Below the pieces are notes generated by a model. The model saw nothing but the letters and a program-made list of their open reading frames with translations, was not told the origin of the DNA and did no database searches. A stretch of 23,113 nucleotides of DNA from Chloroflexota bacterium (GTDB lineage: Bacteria; Chloroflexota; Limnocylindria; Limnocylindrales; CSP1-4). The DNA lies in contig JADGQH010000012.1 of assembly GCA_017881985.1 (NCBI GenBank), positions 1 to 23,113 of the forward strand, read 5' to 3'. Within the stretch, counting starts at the first letter, position 1. Each line of letters starts with the position of its first letter. Of this stretch, positions 1 to 7,565 are shown piece after piece. The position numbers and the translations under genes are program-made.

Positions 1-1941
1 GCGGTCGCGCACGGCGTCAAGGAATGGGCGCTCTTCCACGGGGCAACCCACTACACACACTGGTTCGTGCCGATGACCGGCTCCACGGCCGAGAAGCACG
101 ACTCGTTCCTCAACCCGACCGGCGACGGCCGGACGGTTGCCGAGTTCTCGGGCAGGAACCTCCTCCAGGGCGAGCCCGATGCGAGCTCGTTCCCGTCCGG
201 CGGCATCCGGTCCACCTTCGAGGCCCGCGGCTACACCGCCTGGGATCTCACCAGCCCGATCTTCCTGCAGGTCGAGCCGAACGGCGTGACGCTGACCATC
301 CCGACGGCGTTCGTCTCGTACACCGGCGAGGCGCTGGACCACAAGATCCCGATGCTGCGCTCGCAGGAGGCGCTGGGCACGCAGGCCCTGCGCGTGCTGC
401 GCTGGTTCGACAACACGAGCGCGAGCCGCGTGTTCACCAACATCGGGCCGGAGCAGGAGTACTTCCTGGTCGACCGACGCCTCGCGGAGCAGCGCCCCGA
501 CCTCGTCCTGACCGGTCGCACGCTCTTCGGCGCCCCGTCGCCCAAGGGCCAGGAGCTGGAGGACCAGTACTTCGGCACCATCCGCGAGCGGATGCTGGCG
601 TTCATGATGGATCTCGATCGCGAGCTCTGGCGGATGGGCATCCCGTCCAAGACGCGCCACAACGAGGTGGCGCCCGCCCAGTTCGAGATGGCCCCGGTCT
701 ACGAGCCGACGTCTGTCGGATCCGACCACAACATGGTCGTCCTGAGCATGATGCGGCGCCTCGCGCGCCAGCACGACCTCATGTTCCTGGCCCACGAGAA
801 GCCGTTCGCCGGGATCAATGGCTCGGGCAAGCACAACAACTGGTCGATGGCCACGGACGAAGGCGAGAACCTCCTCGATCCCGGCCACGATCCGCACGCG
901 AACGCGCAGTTCCTGGCCTTCCTGGTCGCGGTCATCCGCGGGGTCAACGTCCACGCGGACCTCCTGCGCGCGAGCATCGCCGACGCCGGAAACGACCACC
1001 GCCTGGGCGCGAACGAGGCGCCCCCGGCCATCGTCTCGATCTTCCTCGGCTCCCAGCTCGAGGACGTGATCGAGCAGCTGGAGAAGGGCGCCGCGTCTGC
1101 CTCCAAGAAGGGCGGCGACCTGGAGCTCGGCGTCACGTCACTGCCGGTCCTGCCGAAGGACGCCACCGACCGCAACCGGACGTCGCCGTTCGCATTCACG
1201 GGCAACAAGTTCGAGTTCCGCGCGGTCGGCTCGTCGGCCCCGATCTATTGGCCCCAGACCGTCCTCAATACGGCGGTCGCCGACTCGCTGGCCATGCTTG
1301 CCGACGATCTCGAGAAGCTCGAGCACGGCGACTTCGAAGGGCTGACCTCGATCCTGTCCGGGATCGTCAGGAAGAACAAGCAGGTCCTGTTCGAGGGCAA
1401 CAACTACGCCGACGAGTGGCACGCGGAGGCCGCGAAGCGCGGGCTGCCCAACAACAAGTCCACCGTCGACGCGCTCCCCGCCCTGACGACGCCGAAGGCC
1501 AAGGCGCTGTTCTCGAAGTTCGGCGTGCTCTCCGAGCGGGAGCTCGCCGCCCGCGTCGAGATCAACTGGGAGCGCTACGTCAAGGTCCAGAACATCGAAG
1601 CCAACTGCACGCTGGACATGGCAACCACGATGATCCTGCCCGCGGCCGCACGGTACCTCGGCGAGCTCGCGGGTCCGTCCGCGCGGTCGAAGGGCGTGGC
1701 TGCCGTCGCGGACAGGGTGGCAGCCCTCGCGGATGGGCTCGTGGACGCCATCCACGCGCTCGAGGCGGCACAGCATGCCGCTCACGGCGCCTCCTCGGTG
1801 CAGGCGGAGGCGAAGGCGTTCTGCGTCAAGGTCATCCCCGCCCAGAACGACGTGCGCGCCGTGGCCGACGAGCTCGAGACGCTCGTGTCCGACGACCTGT
1901 GGCCGCTTCCCAAGTATCGCGAGCTGCTGTTCCAGTACTGA
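1..1941 (+). CDS. glnN: Glutamine synthetase type III (GlnN-type), 5'-truncated by window edge
   Basis: ATP-dependent synthesis of glutamine from glutamate and ammonia in the cytoplasm. The frame is open from base 1: the codons before the first ATG at 67 already encode family sequence (VAHGVKEWALFHGATHYTHW, then TGSTAEKHDSF), so the true start lies upstream and the 67 ATG is internal. The visible 646 residues compare with about 690-730 for GSIII, so roughly 50-80 residues are missing. Typical GSIII segments seen are GPEQEYFLVD, KTRHNEVAPAQFE, FAGINGSGKHNNWS, GANEAPPAIVSIFLG and the C-terminal region with NIEANCTLDMATTMILPAA. It is followed 240 bp later by a type I glutamine synthetase on the same strand. 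Type III assignment is secure; nothing looks broken. Confidence 0.96.
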   Translation, partial: AVAHGVKEWALFHGATHYTHWFVPMTGSTAEKHDSFLNPTGDGRTVAEFSGRNLLQGEPDASSFPSGGIRSTFEARGYTAWDLTSPIFLQVEPNGVTLTIPTAFVSYTGEALDHKIPMLRSQEALGTQALRVLRWFDNTSASRVFTNIGPEQEYFLVDRRLAEQRPDLVLTGRTLFGAPSPKGQELEDQYFGTIRERMLAFMMDLDRELWRMGIPSKTRHNEVAPAQFEMAPVYEPTSVGSDHNMVVLSMMRRLARQHDLMFLAHEKPFAGINGSGKHNNWSMATDEGENLLDPGHDPHANAQFLAFLVAVIRGVNVHADLLRASIADAGNDHRLGANEAPPAIVSIFLGSQLEDVIEQLEKGAASASKKGGDLELGVTSLPVLPKDATDRNRTSPFAFTGNKFEFRAVGSSAPIYWPQTVLNTAVADSLAMLADDLEKLEHGDFEGLTSILSGIVRKNKQVLFEGNNYADEWHAEAAKRGLPNNKSTVDALPALTTPKAKALFSKFGVLSERELAARVEINWERYVKVQNIEANCTLDMATTMILPAAARYLGELAGPSARSKGVAAVADRVAALADGLVDAIHALEAAQHAAHGASSVQAEAKAFCVKVIPAQNDVRAVADELETLVSDDLWPLPKYRELLFQY

Positions 1942-1973
1942 GCCGACGGGCTCGGTCCGTGCGCACCCGTTTC

Positions 1974-2008
1974 CGGAGCCTCTCCGAGCCTCGGCCGGAG
2001 GGGCTCCG
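1974..2008 (+). terminator. Hairpin after the type III glutamine synthetase, probable terminator or attenuator
   Basis: Arms 1974-1985 (CGGAGCCTCTCC) and 1997-2008 (GGAGGGGCTCCG) pair over 12 bp with one G-U pair, around an 11-nt loop. It starts 32 bp after the stop codon. There is no U-tract, which is common in GC-rich genomes, so termination is inferred. It could also attenuate read-through into the second glutamine synthetase. Confidence 0.5.
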
Positions 2009-2181
2009 AACGTCTCGAGCGCGTGCGACGATCGCGCCGGGGGGAGCGGTCGCGCGACGTCCCGGTGAGGTGTCCGCTGCTATCCTCGGGGCCGCCCGAA
2101 GTCGGATCTTCGCAGGGGACGTGCGAACGACACACATGAGCGGAGGGCCCCGCATGCCCATTCCTGCTCGAGGAGGTTGAA

Positions 2182-3534
2182 GTGGCCGAGGCCGGCGCGC
2201 TCGCGATCATCAAGAAGGCCCAGGCGGACGGGATCCGGTTCATCCAGCTCCAGTTCACCGACGTCCTGGGCATCGTCAAGGCGGTCACGATCCCGATCCA
2301 CCAGCTGGAGAGCTCGGTCAAGCACGGGACGTGGTTCGACGGGTCCTCGATCGAGGGATTCACCCGGATCGCCGAGTCGGACCAGTACCTGATGCCCGAC
2401 ATGAGCACCTTCGCCGAGATCCCCTGGCAGCCGGCGAGCGGTCCCCGGGGCACCGCCCGCATCATCTGTGACGTCTTCACGCCGCGCGGCGAGCCGTTCG
2501 TGGGCGACCCGCGCTTCGTCCTGCGCCGCCAGGTGGAGCGCGCCAGGAAGCTCGGCTTCATCGTCAACATGGGGCCGGAGCTGGAGTTCTTCCTCTTCAA
2601 CCGCGACGCGAACGGCAAGGTCGCGCCGCTCCCGCACGACCTGGCGGGCTACTTCGACTTCTCGACCGACCTCGCGCAGGAGGTCCGCCAGGACATGGTG
2701 GATGCGCTCGAGGCGTTCGGGATCAAGGTGGAGGCCGCCCATCACGAGGTCGCCGCGGGCCAGCACGAGATCGACTTCGAGTACTCGGACGCGCTTCGCA
2801 CGGCCGACAACGCGGTGACCTTCAAGTTCGCGCTCAAGGCGATCGCCCAGCAGCACGGCCTGTACGCCACGTTCATGCCCAAGCCCATCTTCGGGATCAA
2901 CGGCTCCGGGATGCACACGCACCAGAGCCTCTACTCGATCGCCGACAAGCGGAACGCGTTCGCCGACCCGGCCAACAAGTACGGGCTCTCGGACCTGGCG
3001 CGCTCGTACATGGCGGGGATCCTGGCCCACGCCCGCTCGATGGTCGCGGTCCTTGCCCCCACCGTGAACTCGTACAAGCGCCTCGTCCCCGGGTACGAGG
3101 CGCCGACCTACATCACGTGGGGCCGCACGAACCGCTCGGCGCTCATCCGCGTCCCGATGATCTCGCCCGGCAAGTCGATCGAGGGCACCCGCGCCGAGGT
3201 CCGCTGCCCGGACCCGTCGTCCAACGCGTACCTGGCATTCGCCGTGATGATCGCGGCGGGTCTCGACGGCGTCGAGAACGGTCTCACGCTCTCCGACCCG
3301 GTCGAGGAATCGCTCTTCGAGATGGATGCCGCGCGCGTCACCGAGCGCGGGATCAAGGAGCTGCCGGGAACGCTGGGCGACGCGCTCGAGGAGCTCAAGT
3401 CCGACCCGGTCATCTGCGACGCGCTCGGGGAGCACGTGCTCGAGCACTACCTCGATGCCAAGCAGGCCGAATGGGACGAATACCGCGCCCAGGTCACCCA
3501 GTGGGAGCTGGACCGCTACCTCGAGGCCTTCTGA
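2182..3534 (+). CDS. glnA: Glutamine synthetase type I (GSI-alpha-like)
   Basis: Ammonia assimilation into glutamine; dodecameric cytoplasmic enzyme. It has 450 residues, normal for GSI-alpha. The start is GTG at 2182, with GAGGAGG ending about 5 nt upstream; no better ATG exists. Visible motifs: WFDGSSIEGF (51-60), GPELEFFLF (131-139), AGQHEIDFEY (192-201), the ATP/glutamate loop FGINGSGMHTHQ (237-248) and NRSALIRVP. Arg62, linked in Bacillus-type GSI-alpha to glutamine feedback inhibition, is present. Where adenylylated enzymes carry the modified Tyr, this protein reads SLFEM, so adenylylation control is unlikely. The C-terminus WELDRYLEAF is typical of the alpha class. Lying beside GSIII and a purine-nitrogen cluster, it fits ammonia recapture. 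Confidence 0.96.
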   Translation: MAEAGALAIIKKAQADGIRFIQLQFTDVLGIVKAVTIPIHQLESSVKHGTWFDGSSIEGFTRIAESDQYLMPDMSTFAEIPWQPASGPRGTARIICDVFTPRGEPFVGDPRFVLRRQVERARKLGFIVNMGPELEFFLFNRDANGKVAPLPHDLAGYFDFSTDLAQEVRQDMVDALEAFGIKVEAAHHEVAAGQHEIDFEYSDALRTADNAVTFKFALKAIAQQHGLYATFMPKPIFGINGSGMHTHQSLYSIADKRNAFADPANKYGLSDLARSYMAGILAHARSMVAVLAPTVNSYKRLVPGYEAPTYITWGRTNRSALIRVPMISPGKSIEGTRAEVRCPDPSSNAYLAFAVMIAAGLDGVENGLTLSDPVEESLFEMDAARVTERGIKELPGTLGDALEELKSDPVICDALGEHVLEHYLDAKQAEWDEYRAQVTQWELDRYLEAF

Positions 3535-3554
3535 GCAACCGCTGGCGGATCGCG

Positions 3555-3575
3555 CCGATCAGTCGGCCTGATCGG
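3555..3575 (+). terminator. Hairpin 20 bp after glnA, possible terminator
   Basis: CCGATCAG (3555-3562) and CTGATCGG (3568-3575) form a perfect 8-bp stem with a 5-nt loop, just after the glnA stop. The stem contains the first of three ATCAG-N5-CTGAT units in this gap, so it may serve as a protein site or structured RNA as well as, or instead of, a terminator. No U-tract follows. Confidence 0.4.
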
Positions 3576-3671
3576 TATCGGGCCCACTGATCGATTTCGA
3601 CTCGCCGAGCACGACTTCGACGGCGAAACCCGGGTTCCGCCGTCGCGTTGTGCGTGAGCGTCCCCGATCCG

Positions 3672-3705
3672 ATCAGCAGAGCTGATATTCATCAGGCGGG
3701 CTGAT
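3672..3705. repeat. Two ATCAG-N5-CTGAT inverted repeats, 19 bp apart
   Basis: ATCAG-CAGAG-CTGAT at 3672-3686 and ATCAG-GCGGG-CTGAT at 3691-3705 have identical 5-bp arms and 5-bp spacers of unrelated sequence. A third copy with the same geometry is at 3558-3572. Constant arms with variable spacers fit a dimeric protein site or small RNA hairpins; function is unknown. Confidence 0.6.
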
Positions 3706-3797
3706 GGAACCTGGGTCTCGGTGCTGCGGTGGCGGCGGCCCGAACGCGGCAAAGTCGAGCCCGGCGCCACCCCGGCCGTCGGCCCCGGACATGCGAA

Positions 3798-3827
3798 CGG
3801 CCGGCGCCCCAGGAGGGGCGCCGGCCG
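3798..3827 (-). terminator. Strong GC-rich hairpin downstream of the carbamoyltransferase operon
   Basis: CGGCCGGCGCCCC (3798-3810) and GGGGCGCCGGCCG (3815-3827) form a perfect 13-bp stem with a 4-nt loop. It lies 33 bp past the stop codon of the minus-strand YgeW-like gene. There is no U-tract on either strand. Its position makes it the likely terminator of the gntR-carbamoyltransferase operon, and it might act in both directions. Confidence 0.7.
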
Positions 3828-3859
3828 CATCATGCTCGAGCCGTGGCGATGTCGATGCG

Positions 3860-4837
3860 CTACCGCATCGTGAGGGCCATGACCGCCTTCTGGGCGTGGA
3901 GCCGGTTCTCGGCCTCGTCGTAGACCACCGAGTGGGGCCCGTCGATCACCGCGTCGGCCACCTCGACGCCGCGGTCGGCGGGAAGCGGATGCATGTAGAT
4001 CGCGTCCTCGGCCGCGAGGCCGATTCGCCGCTCGTCGGTGATCCAGTCCGTGTACTTCTTGGCGATCTCCGCGCCCTCGGTCTCATCCTTGGCCGTGAGC
4101 ATGGCACCCCAGCTCTTCGCGTAGACAACGTCCGCGCCCGCCATGCCGGCGTCGAAGTCGTCCATCAGCTCGAAGCTGCCGCCCGACCGCCGGGCGTTCT
4201 CCGCCGCCTGCGCGACGATGTCGGCCGGGAGCTTGAACTCCGGCGGGTGGACCAGCCGGACGTGCATCCCGTAGCGGGTCGTGAGGAGCGAGAGGTCAAC
4301 GGGAACGCTGATCGGCTTCTGGTAGCTGGCCGCGTACGCCCAGCTGATCGCGATCGTGCGTCCGCGCGGATTGCCCTTCTTCTCGTGGATGGTCAGCAGG
4401 TCGGCGAGCGACTGGTGCGGGTGGAACAGGTCGCACTGCATGTTGAGGACGGGCACGCGGCTGGCCGCAGCCACGTCCCGGATGTACTGGTTCCCGACGC
4501 CCCAGTCGACGTTCCGGATGGCGATCCCGTCGTTGTAGCGGCCCAGGATCTCGCCGATCTCCTTCGGCGTGTCGCCGTGCGAGATCTGGGTGGTGCGACT
4601 CTCGATGAACTGGGCGTGGCCGCCCAGCTGGGCCATGCCCGCCTCGAACGAGGCGCGCGTCCGGGTGGAGGAGAAGAAGAAGAGCATTGCCAGGACGCGA
4701 TCCCGGAGGAGCGGGTGCGGGATCCCGAGGGCCCGCTCGCGCTTCAGCTGGAGGGCGACCTCGAGGACGGTGTCGATCTCCTCCTTCGTCCATTCCTGGA
4801 GGCTGATCAGGTCGCGGCCGCGAAGGTCCGTCTGCAT
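3860..4837 (-). CDS. YgeW-like (knotted) carbamoyltransferase, probably catabolic
   Basis: Member of the aspartate/ornithine carbamoyltransferase superfamily, 325 residues. The carbamoyl-phosphate motif STRTR is at 57-61, HPHQS at 139-143 and HPLPADRG at 283-290. Several stretches match E. coli YgeW rather than ArgF or PyrB as I recall those sequences: QISHGDT (84-90), LNMQCDLFHPHQSLADL, SWAYAASYQKPISVP (165-179), SGGSFELM and YAKSWGAM. It is shorter than YgeW (about 396), lacking its insertions and extended tail. YgeW proteins occur in purine/allantoin catabolic clusters, where they would split a ureido compound to carbamoyl phosphate. The true acceptor cannot be read from sequence. It starts 6 bp after the preceding carbamoyltransferase gene ends, so the two are co-transcribed. 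Anabolic ornithine carbamoyltransferase is less likely. Confidence 0.8.
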   Translation of the reverse strand: MQTDLRGRDLISLQEWTKEEIDTVLEVALQLKRERALGIPHPLLRDRVLAMLFFFSSTRTRASFEAGMAQLGGHAQFIESRTTQISHGDTPKEIGEILGRYNDGIAIRNVDWGVGNQYIRDVAAASRVPVLNMQCDLFHPHQSLADLLTIHEKKGNPRGRTIAISWAYAASYQKPISVPVDLSLLTTRYGMHVRLVHPPEFKLPADIVAQAAENARRSGGSFELMDDFDAGMAGADVVYAKSWGAMLTAKDETEGAEIAKKYTDWITDERRIGLAAEDAIYMHPLPADRGVEVADAVIDGPHSVVYDEAENRLHAQKAVMALTMR

Positions 4838-4843
4838 GGCCGC

Positions 4844-5797
4844 CTACTCCGCCGCGCCGAGGATGAGGCTGAGGAGCGACATCTTGAGCGCAACGCCGTT
4901 GAAGGCCTCTGCCCAGTAGCGCTGGTGGCGCGTCGCGTCGACGTCCGGCAGGAGCTCGTCCATGCGCGGCAGGGAGTGGAGGATGATCGAGCTGCGCTTG
5001 CCCTTGTCGCGCAGCAGCTCGCGCGTGATGCAGTACTCGGGCGGGGTCAGCCCGACCTTGTCGCCGCGCTCCACGCGCGATGACGTGTAGTCGGCCTGGA
5101 CGACCGGCTCCATGTAGATCACGTCCGCCTCGCCGATGACGTCGCGGACGTCGCCGGCCTCGACGTAGTCGACGTTGAGCTCGTCGATCTCCGCCTTGAA
5201 CTCCGGCAGCAGGCTCATGTCCGGCGGGCCGACGACGATCGCCTTGGCATCGAACTGGCTCAGCGCGTACAGGATCGAATGCATCGTCCGCATCCGCATG
5301 TCGCCGACCAGCAGGTAGGTCAGCCCGTCGAGCGTCCCCTTCTCGCGGAGAACCGTGTAGAGATCGGTCAGCACCTGGGTGGGATGCTCGCCCCAGCCGT
5401 CGCCGCAGTTGATGACCGGCACGGACGACCACTTCGCCGCCTCCGCCGGGGCGCCCTGCTGGAAGTGCCGGATCGCGATGACGTCGGCGTAGTACTCCAG
5501 CATGTGGAAGGTGTCCTTGATCGACTCCTGGTAGAAGTCGCCGGCCCGGGTCATCTTCGAGTCGGAGAAGCCCAGGACGTGGCCGCCGAGGCGATGCATG
5601 GCGGCTTCGTGGGAGAGCCGCGTCCGGGTGCTCGGCTGGTAGAACGCGGTCAGGAGCGTCTTGTGCTTGAGCAGGTCCGTGTTCCGGCGATCGCGCGCGA
5701 ACGGGCGGAGGTCGTCGGCGACCTGGAAGACGCGGAAGTACTCGTCCCGGCTGAAGTCCTTCAGCGAGAGGATGTCGCGGCCGGCAAAGCTACGCAT
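4844..5797 (-). CDS. Aspartate-carbamoyltransferase-like enzyme lacking the aspartate-binding motif
   Basis: PyrB-fold carbamoyltransferase, 317 residues from ATG 5797, which has AAAGGGG about 8 nt upstream. The frame extends to an ATG at 5872, but those extra residues have no family match. Carbamoyl-phosphate motifs are intact: YQPSTRTRLSHEAAMHRLGG (53-72), GEHPTQ (136-141) and HSLPRMDE (274-281). In E. coli ATCase, aspartate is held by Arg229 and Gln231 in MTRVQKER and by Lys84 of the 80s loop. Here the first segment reads MEPVVQAD (229-236) with no Arg, and the loop reads KMTRAGDFYQES. No pyrI or other pyrimidine genes are nearby; its neighbours are a GntR regulator and a YgeW-like enzyme. 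A non-aspartate, probably catabolic, ureido substrate is inferred. Databases will probably label it pyrB. Confidence 0.75.
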   Translation of the reverse strand: MRSFAGRDILSLKDFSRDEYFRVFQVADDLRPFARDRRNTDLLKHKTLLTAFYQPSTRTRLSHEAAMHRLGGHVLGFSDSKMTRAGDFYQESIKDTFHMLEYYADVIAIRHFQQGAPAEAAKWSSVPVINCGDGWGEHPTQVLTDLYTVLREKGTLDGLTYLLVGDMRMRTMHSILYALSQFDAKAIVVGPPDMSLLPEFKAEIDELNVDYVEAGDVRDVIGEADVIYMEPVVQADYTSSRVERGDKVGLTPPEYCITRELLRDKGKRSSIILHSLPRMDELLPDVDATRHQRYWAEAFNGVALKMSLLSLILGAAE

Positions 5798-5887
5798 GAT
5801 GTGCCCCTTTCTGTGGGTTTGACGGAGTCGCCGAAAGAACCACTCTTCCGACCCTTTTCTGGCTTCGAACACCTGTGCCGGCTCGCC

Positions 5888-6706
5888 TCACACGCGTGCC
5901 TCGACCGGCGCCGCCACGACAGGGTCAGCCGCTCGTCCGCGCTGCCCGGGACCCTCGGGAACCTGCGACGAGAGCTGGTTGACGCGACGGATGACGTGAA
6001 AACGGAAATGACCCGGGCTGAAGTAGCTGACCGAGTAGTCCACGACCCGCCCGGTCGCTGCGACGAGCCGCGCGGTGAACGTGAGCAGCGGATCGCCGAC
6101 CCGCAGGCGCAGGCGCTGCGCCAGGCCGCTGTCCGCCGCCTCCGCGACCAGCTCCGTGTGTGAATGCTTCAGCGGGGGATCGCCGCGTCGAAGGAGGAGG
6201 TCCAGCACCGACCCGTCGAAGGAGTCCCCCAGCTCCCCGGCGTCCAGGATGTCGGTCGGGACCACGTCAATGAGGAAGGCGATCGGACGATCGCCCGACA
6301 GCATCACGCGTTCGACGGCGAGAACCGGGGTCCCCGCGGCAATCTTCAGGGCCTCGGCCTCGCCGGGGTCGGCGGCGCGCTCACGGATCTCGCACTCGCC
6401 CATGTGGATCTCCACCCCGGTCCGCTGAGCGAGGGTTTCGATGCTCTGGAGCTCCTCGAGCCCGGCCACCACGAGGGGATGGCGGGGGCTGACGAAGGTC
6501 CCGATCCCATGCCGACGGACGATGAAGCCGCCCTGCTCCAGCTGCGAGAGTGCCTCCCGAAGGGTCGCCCGGCTCACGCCGATTCGCTGGCTGAGCGCGG
6601 CTTCCGACGGCAGGAGGCCATCGTCGCCTGCCAGTGCCCCGGACTGGATCCCTTCCATGACCTCCTGGGCCGCCTGCCGGGCCAGGGTCAGGTTACGGCG
6701 AACCAT
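5888..6706 (-). CDS. GntR-family transcriptional regulator, HutC/UTRA subfamily
   Basis: Cytoplasmic DNA-binding regulator, 272 residues. The winged helix-turn-helix is at about 5-75, with the hallmark GVSRATLREALSQLEQGGFIVRRHG and GTFV. The ligand-binding UTRA domain is at about 95-245, with GTPVLAVERVMLSGDRPIAF and a closing VDYSVSYFSPGHFRFHVIRR. It starts at ATG 6706 behind a purine-rich stretch (GGAGACGAGG). It is first in a minus-strand operon with the two carbamoyltransferases (90 bp to the next gene) and is divergent from the ABC transporter operon. This suggests control of both, with a purine-breakdown product as a plausible effector. Repeated elements upstream at 6777-6930 and 7264-7425 are candidate operators, but no binding is shown by sequence alone. 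Confidence 0.9.
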   Translation of the reverse strand: MVRRNLTLARQAAQEVMEGIQSGALAGDDGLLPSEAALSQRIGVSRATLREALSQLEQGGFIVRRHGIGTFVSPRHPLVVAGLEELQSIETLAQRTGVEIHMGECEIRERAADPGEAEALKIAAGTPVLAVERVMLSGDRPIAFLIDVVPTDILDAGELGDSFDGSVLDLLLRRGDPPLKHSHTELVAEAADSGLAQRLRLRVGDPLLTFTARLVAATGRVVDYSVSYFSPGHFRFHVIRRVNQLSSQVPEGPGQRGRAADPVVAAPVEARV

Positions 6707-6776
6707 GCACTCGCCTCGTCTCCGCGCTGTCGGCCGCAGGGTCGCGCGGCAGGGTCGCAGACCACGAATGGCGGCC

Positions 6777-6930
6777 GGATCCGGCGCACGATGCTGGTGC
6801 TGGTGAGAGCCGTCGCATCAGGATCTGCACCTCCCGGTGCCAGACGCTAGTCATCTGACATCTACCCTGTTCGCATTGTGCCACAGCCCACCGACGCTGC
6901 CCCCAGTGCCATTCGGCACGTTGCGCCCGA
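6777..6930 (-). promoter_or_regulatory. Intergenic element copy A, facing gntR
   Basis: Read toward gntR it contains, in order, GTGCCGAATGGCAC (about 6905-6918), a TGGCACAATGCG block (6873-6884), a 22-nt block with GTCAGATGACTAGCGTCT (6841-6862), then GATGCGACGGCTCTCACC. The 22-nt block is identical in copy B and has one difference in copy C. It ends 135 bp before the gntR start. It holds inverted half-sites (GTCA-GA-TGAC and AGACG-N5-CRTCT), so it may be an operator; a structured leader or a dispersed genomic repeat is also possible. Confidence 0.6.
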
Positions 6931-6978
6931 TGGCGCCATGGCGCCCGTGCCGCCGCGACCCGATGGCGCCATGGCGCC
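6926..6978. repeat. Twin perfect palindromes GGCGCCATGGCGCC, 33 bp apart
   Basis: A 20-bp unit (CCCGATGGCGCCATGGCGCC) occurs at 6926-6945 and exactly again at 6959-6978. Each contains a 14-bp perfect palindrome (6932-6945 and 6965-6978). The 33-bp period is about three helical turns, so both palindromes face the same side of the DNA. A pair of dimer-binding operators is the simplest reading; a replication slippage product is an alternative. Confidence 0.65.
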
Positions 6979-7263
6979 TGCCCGGTGCCGGGCACGTGTT
7001 CACGCCGCATGACACCGCGTTCGTACGGGGGAGCGCGCGGTGGGGGACGCAGGGAGAGGAGCCGCGACCCGGAGGCGGTCTCGTCGCGTCCGAGGGAGTG
7101 GGGCGACCACGCGCGCCCTGGCCGGGGCTGGCCGGGGCGAGTCTGCCGCAGTCGAGACTGGCCGGCCAATCGATCGAGCAGGGCAGGGACCTGCCTGAGC
7201 CCGGAGGTCCGTCCTTGCCCGTCCGCCCCGTTCGGGCGACCGCCCGCCGGCGCCGACGACCGA

Positions 7264-7425
7264 GCACAACGGGCCGAATGGCACTGGGGAGCCGCTTGCC
7301 GCCCCATGCCACAATGCGGGCTCGGAGAGGATGTCAGATGACTAGCGTCTGGCGCCTGGGGTGAGAAATTCGGTGATGCGACGTCTCTCGCCAGCACCAA
7401 TCTCGTGTCCCAGATTCGGCTGCCC
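7264..7425 (+). promoter_or_regulatory. Intergenic element copy B, facing the ABC transporter operon
   Basis: Inverted relative to copy A and matching it over about 160 bp: GGCCGAATGGCACTGGGG (7272-7289), GCCACAATGCG (about 7308-7318), the 22-nt block at 7330-7351, and GATGCGACGTCTCTCGCC (7375-7392). The 22-nt block ends about 215 bp before the first permease gene. Its orientation relative to its gene is the same as in copies A and C. Probable shared regulatory site or leader; mechanism unknown. Confidence 0.6.
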
Positions 7426-7565
7426 GAGCCATCCCGACCCATCCGCGTCGGCGACCTGCGCCGTTCCCGATTCGCACAGTCGCCGCGAGGCCCCGTCTTT
7501 CCAGCGCCATCCCGGAAGCTGCGGACGAGGGAGCGAGCTCCTCTCCGGTCGCACCAGGGGTGCAC

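Larger units (their letters stand above)
3535..3859. other. Convergent intergenic region (325 bp) with repeated inverted motifs
   Basis: No convincing gene is seen; the ORFs crossing it are biased-composition shadows. It lies between the 3' end of glnA (plus) and the 3' end of the YgeW-like gene (minus). It holds three ATCAG-N5-CTGAT inverted repeats (3558-3572, 3672-3686, 3691-3705) and a 13-bp GC-rich hairpin at 3798-3827. Confidence 0.7.
6707..7565. other. 859-bp divergent control region between gntR and the ABC transporter operon
   Basis: No stable protein-coding gene is recognised. The region contains two inverted copies of a long intergenic repeat (6777-6930 and 7264-7425), each oriented toward its own downstream gene. 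Between them are two copies of CCCGATGGCGCCATGGCGCC (6926-6945 and 6959-6978). Two short upstream ORFs starting MRRLSPAP are discussed in the findings. The long ORFs crossing this region on both strands lack recognisable domains. Confidence 0.7.

Noticed and set aside
24..2180. 718-residue plus-strand ORF overlapping the type III glutamine synthetase
   Set aside because: Arg/Pro/Gly-rich composition with no domain; it is a frame shadow of the well-supported glutamine synthetase.
3558..3705. Guanidine-II (mini-ykkC) riboswitch from tandem hairpins
   Set aside because: The loops (TCGGC, CAGAG, GCGGG) lack the ACGR motif and no target gene starts downstream.
3704..5083. 459-residue plus-strand ORF opposite the carbamoyltransferases
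   Set aside because: Antisense shadow with low-complexity Arg/Asp/Val-rich sequence; both minus-strand genes have clear motifs.
3860..5797. Anabolic argF and pyrB pair
   Set aside because: The first resembles YgeW more than ArgF, the second lacks aspartate-site residues, and no arginine or pyrimidine genes are nearby.
6860..6886. Sigma-54 promoter suggested by TGGCAC in the intergenic element
   Set aside because: The -12 GC does not occur at the required spacing after the -24 GG in any copy.
7118..7140. Short tandem GGCCGGGGCT repeats as a CRISPR or regulatory array
   Set aside because: Only two 10-bp units, which is expected by chance in such GC-rich sequence.
6777..7425. Insertion sequence or MITE with about 160-bp inverted ends
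   Set aside because: No transposase or target-site duplication is visible, and the third copy is single and oriented toward a gene; a dispersed repeat is still possible, so it is kept as an alternative only.
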